Shown one piece after another: positions 1 through 6,194 of a DNA stretch of 8,617 nt. The position numbers and the translations under genes are program-made. The first letter of the stretch is position 1; each line of letters starts with the position of its first letter. Origin of the DNA: an uncultured Prevotella sp. (GTDB lineage Bacteria; Bacteroidota; Bacteroidia; Bacteroidales; Bacteroidaceae); assembly GCA_947303825.1 (NCBI GenBank), contig CAMYZK010000092.1, positions 1 to 8,617 on the forward strand. The letters are read 5' to 3'. A model generated the notes under the pieces. It was not told the origin of the DNA. It ran no database searches and saw nothing but the letters and a program-made list of their open reading frames with translations.

Positions 1-794
1 TTTGCCAGTGTTCCTACGAAGTGGTTGATAATGACAATGACACCCTGGTTGCGGGCTACCAAGGCACCGGCTCCGTATATCGACCAGGTGGCAAAGCCCG
101 TGAGCTGGCGTAAGATAGGCTTTGAGATGTCGCGCCTGTGGATGGTCAGGCGGCATTCGGCGAACCGCATCTTGGCATATAGAGCAAAGGCGAGGAAGTT
201 GAGCAGCTGAATGAAGCACATCATAAGGGCATAAACCAGCAGGCGGTCGGCACTTACATAGGCCAGCAGAATGGCAAAGAGCAGCTTCACTATTCCATCG
301 CACACTTCAACCACAGAGATATAGACAATGTTTTCTCGGGCTATGAAAAGAGCTTTGTAAGGGGCCGAGACAATGGTGATGAAGAGCATGGCTATGGCTA
401 TGAAGTACACCTTGACGGCCGTGTCAATACGGGCCACCGGGATGTTGAGCACTCCTCCGAAAAGCAACCCCTTCACCGTGACTAGGACGACAGCTATGAA
501 CAGGCCGAAAGCCACATGCAGCAACAGGCTGTTGCTGAACAGCTTGCCCAAATAGGTATAGTCGCCATGTCCGAAATGGTAGGAGATGTAGCGCTGTGTG
601 GTGACAACAAGAGCGTTGGTGATGAAGCAAAGCATGGCAACGAAGCCGCCCACCACAGCGTAAATGCCAAAGTCGGAAACCTGCAGGGCATCAAGAATCA
701 ACCGGGTGGAATAGAGCGAAAGCCCAATGTTGATAAGGGCTTTCGCATATTGGGCAGTGGTGTTGACAATGATGCGCTTGTTGGAATCCATCAT
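1..794 (-). CDS. Polysaccharide (O-antigen/EPS) flippase, Wzx/MATE-fold type, 3' end missing
   Basis: This is the N-terminal 264 codons of a multi-pass membrane protein; the frame is open to the window edge, so the C-terminal part is missing. Such proteins move undecaprenyl-linked glycan repeat units across the inner membrane. My translation begins MMDSNKRIIVNTTAQY and continues with the motifs STRLILDALQVSDFGIY and VVGGFVAML, then TQRYISYHFG. This N-terminal signature is typical of Bacteroidales lipopolysaccharide/polysaccharide biosynthesis flippases. Several long hydrophobic helices follow (for example LLLHVAFGLFIAVVLV and VYFIAIAMLFITIVSA), and the visible end reads RNQGVIVIINHFVGTLA, which matches the usual mid-protein region of the family. 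Start is the ATG at 794 or the adjacent ATG at 791; neither has a clear Shine-Dalgarno sequence. It begins 12 bp after the stop of the chain-length determinant gene, so the two are probably co-transcribed. The class is quite certain; the glycan exported cannot be told. Confidence 0.88.
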   Translation of the reverse strand, partial: MMDSNKRIIVNTTAQYAKALINIGLSLYSTRLILDALQVSDFGIYAVVGGFVAMLCFITNALVVTTQRYISYHFGHGDYTYLGKLFSNSLLLHVAFGLFIAVVLVTVKGLLFGGVLNIPVARIDTAVKVYFIAIAMLFITIVSAPYKALFIARENIVYISVVEVCDGIVKLLFAILLAYVSADRLLVYALMMCFIQLLNFLAFALYAKMRFAECRLTIHRRDISKPILRQLTGFATWSIYGAGALVARNQGVIVIINHFVGTLA

Positions 795-806
795 TAATGG
801 CGTTCT

Positions 807-1862
807 CTATGACATCGCTTCCTTGATGTCTTTCCTTATTAGAATGCAGAAGGTGATAAACGTAACAAAGAACAGCATTCCTATTACAAAGACCACACGC
901 TTGGGCCCTGCCGGTCTTATGGGTACTGAAGCGCCCTTTATCATGGTAAATGCCGGGGTGCGCTCCTGCACCTTGGCACGAGCCTGCTGCAGCTGTGCGC
1001 TCATTGTGGTGTATGTCTGCATCCTGAGCTGCATCTCACTCTCCATGGCCTCTGCCTTTGTACGGTATGAACTCATCACTGTGTTCAGGTGGGAGTCGGC
1101 ATAGTAGGCGTATGCCATGCGCACAGAGTCGTATTTCTCTTGCGACTCCTTTACCAGCTTTTCATAATGCTGCTCGTCAATGCGGGCCTTGTAGGTGCGG
1201 TACTCTGTGATGAACTGCTGAAGGCGCACCACCATGCTGTCGGCAATGGTCTTGCAAATCAGCGGGTCTTGGTCTTTCACACCGACGGTTATCACACCGG
1301 TCTTCTTGTCTACTGAAATGCTAATCTCTCCCCTTATGGCATTGGCAACATCGTCGTCACCCTTCGACATGTAGTATGGGTCTTTCTTCCCTGTCTGTGC
1401 CACTTGGCTGCCATCATCTGTCTTTAGCATACGTGTGACAGAGTCCATCACCTTGCTCCACCAGGGTGTCTTCTGATGCTTCTTCAGATAGGTATATAAA
1501 TCGGTGTCTATGGTGCCGTCCTGGCTCTTTACGTGTATCTTGAACAGCTCACTCACAAAGCCGTTGTCCTCCATAAGGTCGGGGTAAAGCAGGGGAGAGA
1601 TGGCATCGCTCGACTGCATTGACCCCAGGTCGAAACCGAAGGAAGAAGCTATGCTGCTCAGTGTGCCGCCAGTGTTCTCGGTTGCCATCTCGGGAGCTAG
1701 CTTGGCATCTGTCGTGTAGTAGCGGGGCACGCCGAGGATGAGCAGATACGACAGAATGGCCGTAACAAGCCATGTTATATAGAAGACGCGCCGCCTTTTA
1801 TACAACTTCTTCAACAGCACTCTTATGTCAATAGTGTCTTTTGTCTTTTGGTTGTCTTCCAT
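807..1862 (-). CDS. Wzz-type polysaccharide chain-length determinant (co-polymerase)
   Basis: 351-residue inner-membrane protein with the classic polysaccharide co-polymerase layout. There is a short basic cytoplasmic N-terminus (LLKKLYKRRR, about 16-25), a first membrane helix at about 27-45, a periplasmic region with a likely long helical or coiled part at about 205-300 (rich in E, K, Q, R, A), a proline-bearing stretch PIRPAGPKR at about 314-322, and a second membrane helix at about 323-342 followed by a short basic tail. Family members set the length distribution of O-antigen or exopolysaccharide chains made by Wzy-type polymerases. There is no C-terminal Walker-type kinase domain, so this is the kinase-less form. 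It lies 37 bp downstream of yidC and 12 bp upstream of the flippase gene, which supports a Wzx/Wzy-type pathway continuing beyond the window. Start is the ATG at 1862; the region before it is AT-rich without an obvious ribosome site. Confidence 0.9.
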   Translation of the reverse strand: MEDNQKTKDTIDIRVLLKKLYKRRRVFYITWLVTAILSYLLILGVPRYYTTDAKLAPEMATENTGGTLSSIASSFGFDLGSMQSSDAISPLLYPDLMEDNGFVSELFKIHVKSQDGTIDTDLYTYLKKHQKTPWWSKVMDSVTRMLKTDDGSQVAQTGKKDPYYMSKGDDDVANAIRGEISISVDKKTGVITVGVKDQDPLICKTIADSMVVRLQQFITEYRTYKARIDEQHYEKLVKESQEKYDSVRMAYAYYADSHLNTVMSSYRTKAEAMESEMQLRMQTYTTMSAQLQQARAKVQERTPAFTMIKGASVPIRPAGPKRVVFVIGMLFFVTFITFCILIRKDIKEAMS

Positions 1863-1899
1863 GAGCCACTAATAATTCGTTTTGTTTGGGTATCAGAGC

Positions 1900-3783
1900 C
1901 TACCTCTTGTTCTTCATCTGCTGACGCAGACGCTGCATCTCGGCCTGCTGCCTCTGCATGGCCTCTAGACGGGCGGCAAGGCCGCTCTGCTTCTTGGGGT
2001 TGTTCTTGTTGGCCTGATAGTTCTTCTCAAGGATGGCCAGCAGCTTGGCGTCATCGGTGGTCTTGCGCAGGGTCCACATGATGGCTGCCGAGAAGAAGAG
2101 CGAGATGAAGTAGTAGAAGTTGAGGCCGCTGCTGTAGTCGTTGAAGATGAAGAAGAACATCACCGGCATGAGGTACATCATCCATTGCATCATCTTCATC
2201 TGCTGTGCCTGCTGGCCTATCATCTGGTCGCGCTGCTGGCGCATGGTCATATACGAGTAGAGCAGGTTTGACACACAGAACAGTATGCACGTCAGCGACA
2301 GGTGGTCGCCTATGAGCCACACAGGCTTGCCCCACTCGAAGATGGGGTCGTAGGTCGAGAGGTCTTGCATCCACAGGAAGCTCTCTCCACGCAGCTGTAT
2401 GGCGTTGGGCACGAAGAAGAACATGGCTATCCAGATAGGCATCTGTATGAGCATGGGCAGGCATCCGCCCAGCGGCGAGACTCCATATTGCGAGTACATC
2501 TGCATCATGGCCTGCTGCTTTTGCATCTGGTCTTCAGGCTTGTCATATTGCTTGGTGGCCTCTTCCAGCTTGGGTTTCAGCACGCGCATCTTGGCGCTCG
2601 ACATATAGCTTTTCTTTACCATGGGGAATGTAAGTCCCTTGAGTAACAGCGTGATAAGAATGAGCACGATGCCCAGTCCCAGGCCCAGTGCGGTGAGTCC
2701 GTCAAACACATAGAGGGTGAACCAGCGGTTTATCCATCTCACCAGCCACCATCCCAGATACACCAGGTCTTCCAGGTCCAGGTCGCGTCCGAACTTGCTT
2801 TCCTTGTCTATGCCTTTGAGTATCTGAAAGTCGTTGGGGCCAAAGTACATCTCAAACTCTGTGCCCTGCTTGGGGTCGAAGCCGGTCTTAAGGTGTGCCT
2901 CGTAGTACTTCAAGTAGCCGGAGTTCTTCTGCCGTGGAGCACTGGCCAAGTCGGCCCCTTTGTCAAACTGTCCCTTAGGTATAAGTACTGCGGTAAAGAA
3001 CTGTGTCTTGAATGCTACCCAGTCTAGAGCTTCTTCTGTCTGCTCCGAGTCGCCTTTACCCTCACTCAGGTGGTCGGTGCCGCCGTCCACCTCTTTGTAT
3101 GTCAGCGAGGCATAGCGGTTCTCAAAGGTATATCCTTTCTCCTGCTGGCGGCAAGAGTCTTTCCATTCCACGCTTATCGACTGCCGTCCGGGTTCGAGCA
3201 TGTCTTCCATACCCTCGGTATTTAGCTGATAATGCAAGAGATAGCTCTCGCCGAGAGAATACTTCAGCATTATCTTCTTACCGTCAGCCCCCTCGGCAGT
3301 GAGCGTTGCAGTGCGTGCGGTCACGGCCGATGGAGTGAAGTTCAGCTCACGGGTGTTGATATTCTCTTTCTTCGTGGGTATGATGAAGCCCAGCGACTGC
3401 TCTGCCTCTCCGTCGAAAAGCGTTACGTCGGGATTGCCGTTACGGTCCTTATAGCCCAGCACTTTAGCCTTGGTCACGGTACCGCCCTTGGTGTCAAGCG
3501 TCAGCTCCACCTTCTCGTTTTTCAGTACTATCTTCTGGCCGGGCTGGTCTTGCATGGCTGCAAAGAAGGTCTTTGCGCTGTCAGCCTGTAGCTTTGCCTG
3601 CTCCTTTGCTACCGTATCTAAGGTGTCTGTTGGTTGGGTGTCCTGTTTCTGGGCTGCCTTGGCCTTTGCTGCTGCGGCATTGGCAGCTTCCTGCTGCTCG
3701 TTGGCCTGACGCTGGCCCCACCAGCTGAATGCTATCAGCACTACTGCTATCAGCACAAAGCCTGTAAGAGTGTTTTTGTTCAT
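1900..3783 (-). CDS. yidC: Membrane protein insertase YidC
   Basis: 627-residue YidC/Oxa1 insertase, which inserts and folds inner-membrane proteins alone or with SecYEG. Layout: one N-terminal membrane helix (about 6-22, GFVLIAVVLIAFSWW); an Ala/Lys/Gln-rich linker (about 25-70); a large periplasmic beta domain (about 80-330); then the conserved Oxa1-like core with helices near 340-383, 440-460, 490-511 and 535-570. Family signatures visible are FPMVKKSYMSSAKMRVLKP (about 386-404), the SPLGGCLPMLIQMPIW region (about 436-451) and SGLNFYYFISL (about 552-562). The C-terminus (about 595-627) is strongly basic and Gln/Met-rich, suited to ribosome contact. Length fits Bacteroidetes YidC. ATG at 3783 directly precedes MNKNTLTGF, the usual start. 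It heads the minus-strand gene run and has a promoter candidate about 60 bp upstream. Confidence 0.98.
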   Translation of the reverse strand: MNKNTLTGFVLIAVVLIAFSWWGQRQANEQQEAANAAAAKAKAAQKQDTQPTDTLDTVAKEQAKLQADSAKTFFAAMQDQPGQKIVLKNEKVELTLDTKGGTVTKAKVLGYKDRNGNPDVTLFDGEAEQSLGFIIPTKKENINTRELNFTPSAVTARTATLTAEGADGKKIMLKYSLGESYLLHYQLNTEGMEDMLEPGRQSISVEWKDSCRQQEKGYTFENRYASLTYKEVDGGTDHLSEGKGDSEQTEEALDWVAFKTQFFTAVLIPKGQFDKGADLASAPRQKNSGYLKYYEAHLKTGFDPKQGTEFEMYFGPNDFQILKGIDKESKFGRDLDLEDLVYLGWWLVRWINRWFTLYVFDGLTALGLGLGIVLILITLLLKGLTFPMVKKSYMSSAKMRVLKPKLEEATKQYDKPEDQMQKQQAMMQMYSQYGVSPLGGCLPMLIQMPIWIAMFFFVPNAIQLRGESFLWMQDLSTYDPIFEWGKPVWLIGDHLSLTCILFCVSNLLYSYMTMRQQRDQMIGQQAQQMKMMQWMMYLMPVMFFFIFNDYSSGLNFYYFISLFFSAAIMWTLRKTTDDAKLLAILEKNYQANKNNPKKQSGLAARLEAMQRQQAEMQRLRQQMKNKR

Positions 3784-3844
3784 ATTCAGTTTAATGTATT
3801 TTTAATGTACGCGCACGAGATTAGCCTACGTGCATACCAAGGTG

Positions 3845-3852
3845 CAAAGGTA
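3845..3852 (-). promoter_or_regulatory. Candidate yidC promoter, Bacteroidetes -7 element
   Basis: Read on the minus strand, 3852-3845 is TACCTTTG, a full match to the Bacteroidetes -7 consensus TAnnTTTG. It would start transcription near 3840 and give a leader of roughly 55 nt before the yidC ATG. No good TTG is seen at the expected -33 distance (around 3872-3876), so the upstream element is weak or absent. Confidence 0.6.
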
Positions 3853-3952
3853 GTAATTATTTTTAGGATAACGGCTTTTTTCACAGTTTTTATGTTTTCG
3901 AGAGGTGGTATTGTAAAAGGTTGACAGTTTAAATGCTCTAGAAGTGCCACTC

Positions 3953-4109
3953 ATGCTATTGGTGCTACTCATGCTACTGGGCACTGACAGTCAGCAAGTT
4001 ACCAGCATCGCGATGAAGCTACTCGAGCTACTGATGGAGCTACTCTTGCTACTGGTTGATCTACACGCCCAACTGATGGAGCTACACGCTCTACTGATCA
4101 AAGTGACTC
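3953..4109. repeat. Degenerate 18/21-bp direct repeats built on GCTACT
   Basis: The stretch divides into consecutive units: four of 18 bp (3953-3970, 3971-3988, 3989-4006, 4007-4024), three of 21 bp (4025-4045, 4046-4066, 4067-4087) and one of 22 bp (4088-4109). The clearest 21-bp unit begins GAGCTACTGATGGAGCTACT. Most units carry GCTACT or CTACAC near one or both ends; the unit at 3989-4006 is the most decayed. Unit boundaries were set by eye. No credible gene covers the stretch. Its role is unknown; it resembles an eroded minisatellite. Confidence 0.7.
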
Positions 4110-4140
4110 GCGCTACCAAGTAAAACAAGTTGTTTTGCTG

Positions 4141-4225
4141 AAAAAGGGGCCTCCCTGTCACCAAAAAGGGGCCTCCTTTTGCCAAAAAGGGGCCTCCTTT
4201 TGCCAAAAAGGGGGCCTTATTTGCC
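4141..4225. repeat. Tandem array of four 21/22-bp near-palindromic units
   Basis: Four consecutive units begin AAAAAGGGG: 4141-4162 (22 bp, diverged at its right end), 4163-4183, 4184-4204 and 4205-4225 (21 bp each). Units 2 and 3 are identical; unit 4 has one extra G and a changed right half. The unit core AAAAAGGGGCCTCCTTTTG is close to its own reverse complement around GGCC (about 8 of 10 arm positions match when the flanking C is included). Each unit could therefore form a small hairpin or bind a symmetric protein. Function is unknown. Confidence 0.85.
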
Positions 4226-4244
4226 TAAAGTCGTTCACTTTTCC

Positions 4245-4266
4245 GTTGCTGAAGCAGGTCAGCAAC
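4245..4266. other. Perfect 8-bp stem, 6-nt loop hairpin
   Basis: GTTGCTGA (4245-4252) is an exact inverted copy of TCAGCAAC (4259-4266) with a 6-nt loop AGCAGG. There is no T-run on either side, so it is not a standard intrinsic terminator. It sits between two divergent genes where no terminator is needed. Confidence 0.7.
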
Positions 4267-4279
4267 AACTTTCACCTCC

Positions 4280-4309
4280 CCGATAGTCTAGAGAAGCCTT
4301 ATCTATCGG
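4280..4309. other. Perfect 7-bp inverted repeat, 16-nt loop
   Basis: CCGATAG (4280-4286) pairs exactly with CTATCGG (4303-4309). It lies 13 bp after the previous hairpin. Together they could be paired structural elements in a small transcript or a protein site; no promoter in front of them was identified. Confidence 0.6.
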
Positions 4310-4320
4310 AAAGAGAGCTG

Positions 4321-4400
4321 CAGTAGCACCAGTAGCAGCATGTTGCACCACCATAAACACCTGATAATCAGTGATCAGTAGCACCAGTAGTGCCTGTAGC
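4321..4400. repeat. Exact 15-bp direct repeat, inverted relative to the GCTACT array
   Basis: CAGTAGCACCAGTAG occurs exactly at 4321-4335 and 4376-4390, with a further partial copy (TGTAGCACC) near 4395. Its reverse complement matches 3956-3970 in the GCTACT array at 13 of 15 positions, so this block is the same repeat family in the opposite orientation. An 11-bp palindrome, CTGATAATCAG, sits between the copies at 4361-4371. Confidence 0.75.
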
Positions 4401-4439
4401 ACCATTTACAGCAATACCGTGCAAATGCGCGCGCGCGTG

Positions 4440-4463
4440 AAGACAACCGAAGAGAATTGTCTT
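4440..4463. promoter_or_regulatory. 7-bp perfect inverted repeat upstream of the pepD promoter
   Basis: AAGACAA (4440-4446) and TTGTCTT (4457-4463) form an exact inverted repeat with a 10-bp spacer, ending about 38 bp before the pepD -33 element. The size and placement would suit a dimeric regulator site, but nothing else supports that. A 10-bp CG-alternating tract lies just to its left (4428-4437). Confidence 0.4.
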
Positions 4464-4500
4464 AAATATGAGTGGGACCGAAAATAAATGTCCGAATCGC

Positions 4501-4531
4501 TTGGCGTTTAAGTTTTTTGTTACTATCTTTG
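4501..4531 (+). promoter_or_regulatory. pepD promoter (-33 TTG and -7 TATCTTTG)
   Basis: TTG at 4501-4503 and TATCTTTG at 4524-4531 are separated by 20 bp, the spacing expected for the Bacteroidetes housekeeping sigma factor (consensus TTTG then TAnnTTTG). Transcription would start near 4537, giving a leader of about 30 nt that is A-rich and has no Shine-Dalgarno sequence. This is the best-formed promoter in the window. Confidence 0.8.
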
Positions 4532-4568
4532 CAACGATGTAATAACAAAAACATAAAACCTGAAAAAA

Positions 4569-6029
4569 ATGAACGAAATCCAAAACCTAAAGCCGGAATG
4601 CATCTGGCGTAACTTCTACAAACTGACACAGGTGCCGCGTCCCAGCGGACACCTTGAGAAAATACAGCAGTTCCTGCTCGACTTCGGTAAGGAATGTGGC
4701 GTATACACCGTGAAAGACCCTGCCGGCAACATCCACTTCCGTAAGCCTGCAACACCAGGCATGGAGAACCGCAAAGGCATCATACTGCAGGCTCACATGG
4801 ACATGGTTCCGCAGAAGACTCCCGAGTCAACCCATAACTTCGAGACCGACCCCATAGAGCCGTGGATTGACGGTGAGTGGGTGAAGGCTAAGGGAACGAC
4901 GCTTGGAGCCGACAACGGACTTGGTGTGGCAAGCATCATGGCTATCATGGAGGACAAGACCCTCAAGCACGGCCCTATCGACGCCCTCGTCACCGCCGAC
5001 GAGGAAACGGGAATGTTCGGCGCAAACGACCTTCCTCAGGGAGAGCTGGAGGGCGACATACTGTTGAACCTCGACTCGGAACACTGGGGAAAGTTCGTCA
5101 TCGGTTCGGCAGGAGGCATCGACGTCACCGCAACATTAGAATATAAGGAGGCCGACACCGCCCCGGAGGATGCTGCAGTTAAGGTTACCATTAAGAACCT
5201 GCGAGGCGGACACTCGGGACTGGAGATACACGAAGGACGCGGCAACGCCAACAAGCTCATGGTACGACTGGTGCGCGAAGCCATTGAAGAGCTTGATGCA
5301 CGGTTGGCTTCATGGCACGGAGGAAACATGCGCAACGCCATACCCTTCAAGGCGGAGGTGGTACTCACGCTGCCCAAGGAAAACGTGGAGGCTCTGAAAG
5401 AGCTTTGTCAGGAATGGAAAGAAGACTTCAACGACGAATACAAAGTCATTGAGCCACAAGGCATTGAAGTCATCACCGAGGAGGTGGAAGCACCAAAGAC
5501 AGAACTGCCCGTTGAGATTCAGGACAACATAGTAGATGCCATCTATGCCTGCCACGACGGAGTGATACGCTTCATTCCCTCCTACCCCAACGTTGTGGAG
5601 ACATCGAGCAACCTGGCCATCATCAACATTGAGGCAGGAAAGGCAGACATCAAGATACTGGCTCGCTCAAGTCGCGAGGACATGAAAGACTATGTGGTTA
5701 AGATGCTGGAGAGCTGCTTCAACATGGCTGGGATGAAGGTGGAGACAGCAGGCAGCTATGGCGGCTGGGACCCGAACCCCGACAGCGAGGTGTTGCACCT
5801 GCTGCTTAAGGAGTACAAGGAGCTCTTTGGCGAGGACGGCATCATACAGGTAGACCATGCCGGACTGGAGTGCTCGGTAATTCTGGGCAAGTACCCGCAT
5901 CTGGACGTCGTCTCGCTAGGCCCCACGATGAAGTCGCCGCACACCACCACCGAGCGTGCACTCATTGCCACCGTAGATCCCTTCTGGCAGCTGCTGAAGA
6001 AGACGCTAGAGGACGTGCCGGTGAAGTGA
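4569..6029 (+). CDS. pepD: Cytosolic beta-alanyl/Xaa-His dipeptidase, M20 family (PepD)
   Basis: 486-residue aminoacyl-histidine dipeptidase, a cytosolic di-zinc peptidase that cleaves dipeptides during peptide use. M20 metal ligands are visible in order: His76 and Asp78 in LQAHMDMVPQ, Asp115 in GADNGLG, the catalytic Glu145 and Glu146 in TADEETGMFG, Asp169 in LLNLDSE, and His458 in KSPHTTTER near the C-terminus. The lid or dimerisation domain is marked by RGGHSGLEIHEGRGNANKL (about 212-230). Length is normal for PepD and no signal peptide is present. The ATG at 4569 follows an A-run (TGAAAAAA) and matches the usual N-terminus (LKPECIWRNFYKLTQVPRPSG). It has its own promoter just upstream. 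No simple hairpin-plus-T-run terminator follows it, only the G/C-skewed repeat region. Confidence 0.97.
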   Translation: MNEIQNLKPECIWRNFYKLTQVPRPSGHLEKIQQFLLDFGKECGVYTVKDPAGNIHFRKPATPGMENRKGIILQAHMDMVPQKTPESTHNFETDPIEPWIDGEWVKAKGTTLGADNGLGVASIMAIMEDKTLKHGPIDALVTADEETGMFGANDLPQGELEGDILLNLDSEHWGKFVIGSAGGIDVTATLEYKEADTAPEDAAVKVTIKNLRGGHSGLEIHEGRGNANKLMVRLVREAIEELDARLASWHGGNMRNAIPFKAEVVLTLPKENVEALKELCQEWKEDFNDEYKVIEPQGIEVITEEVEAPKTELPVEIQDNIVDAIYACHDGVIRFIPSYPNVVETSSNLAIINIEAGKADIKILARSSREDMKDYVVKMLESCFNMAGMKVETAGSYGGWDPNPDSEVLHLLLKEYKELFGEDGIIQVDHAGLECSVILGKYPHLDVVSLGPTMKSPHTTTERALIATVDPFWQLLKKTLEDVPVK

Positions 6030-6049
6030 TTCTCTCTTTGTTCTTTATT

Positions 6050-6190
6050 GGGACTGGTTGGGACTTTGTGGGGACGGAGTGGGACAACCCACCCCATCCC
6101 ACCAAGTTCCAACCAGTTCCACCAACTCCCACCCCATCCGACCCCATCCCACAAACTCCCAACCAGTTCCACCCCGTCCCACCAAAAGAA
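6050..6190. repeat. Strand-skewed repeat region: inverted G-rich arm and two 50-bp C-rich direct repeats
   Basis: The plus strand switches from a G-rich block (6050-6083) to a C-rich block (6088-6183). Positions 6091-6130 and 6141-6180 match at 34 of 40 sites, giving a 50-bp imperfect direct repeat. The G-rich block 6050-6075 is an inverted copy of 6145-6170 (21 of 26 pairs plus a G-U) and, alternatively, 6050-6064 pairs with 6106-6120 (13 of 15 plus two G-U). A small stem GTGGG/CCCAC with an ACAA loop sits at 6079-6092. A transcript across the pepD-sulfatase gap could therefore fold in at least two exclusive ways. The minus strand has many runs of three or four G, so a G-quadruplex is possible there. 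The block ends directly before the sulfatase start. Confidence 0.8.
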
Positions 6191-6194
6191 AAGA

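Noticed and set aside
516..1316. Plus-strand open frames opposite the flippase and Wzz-type genes
   Set aside because: They lie antisense to well-supported minus-strand genes, with no recognisable protein features.
3991..4206. Minus-strand 71-codon Ser-rich frame across both repeat arrays
   Set aside because: It starts at TTG inside a repeat unit and its composition reflects the GCTACT repeats. Nothing suggests a real protein.
3953..4225. CRISPR array
   Set aside because: The units are contiguous without unique spacers, lengths drift, and no cas genes are nearby.
4135..4326. Plus-strand 63-codon frame with QKGASFC heptads across the 21-bp repeats
   Set aside because: It starts at TTG, has no promoter or ribosome site, and the heptads simply follow from the 21-bp DNA period. 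Treated as a repeat by-product.
3784..4568. Transposable element or integrated phage remnant
   Set aside because: No transposase or integrase fragment, tRNA, or target-site duplication could be found; only short repeats are present.
6048..6194. N-terminal extension of the sulfatase through the C-rich repeats
   Set aside because: It needs a TTG start inside the G-rich arm and would place about 49 Pro/Ser/Thr-rich residues before the signal sequence, blocking export.
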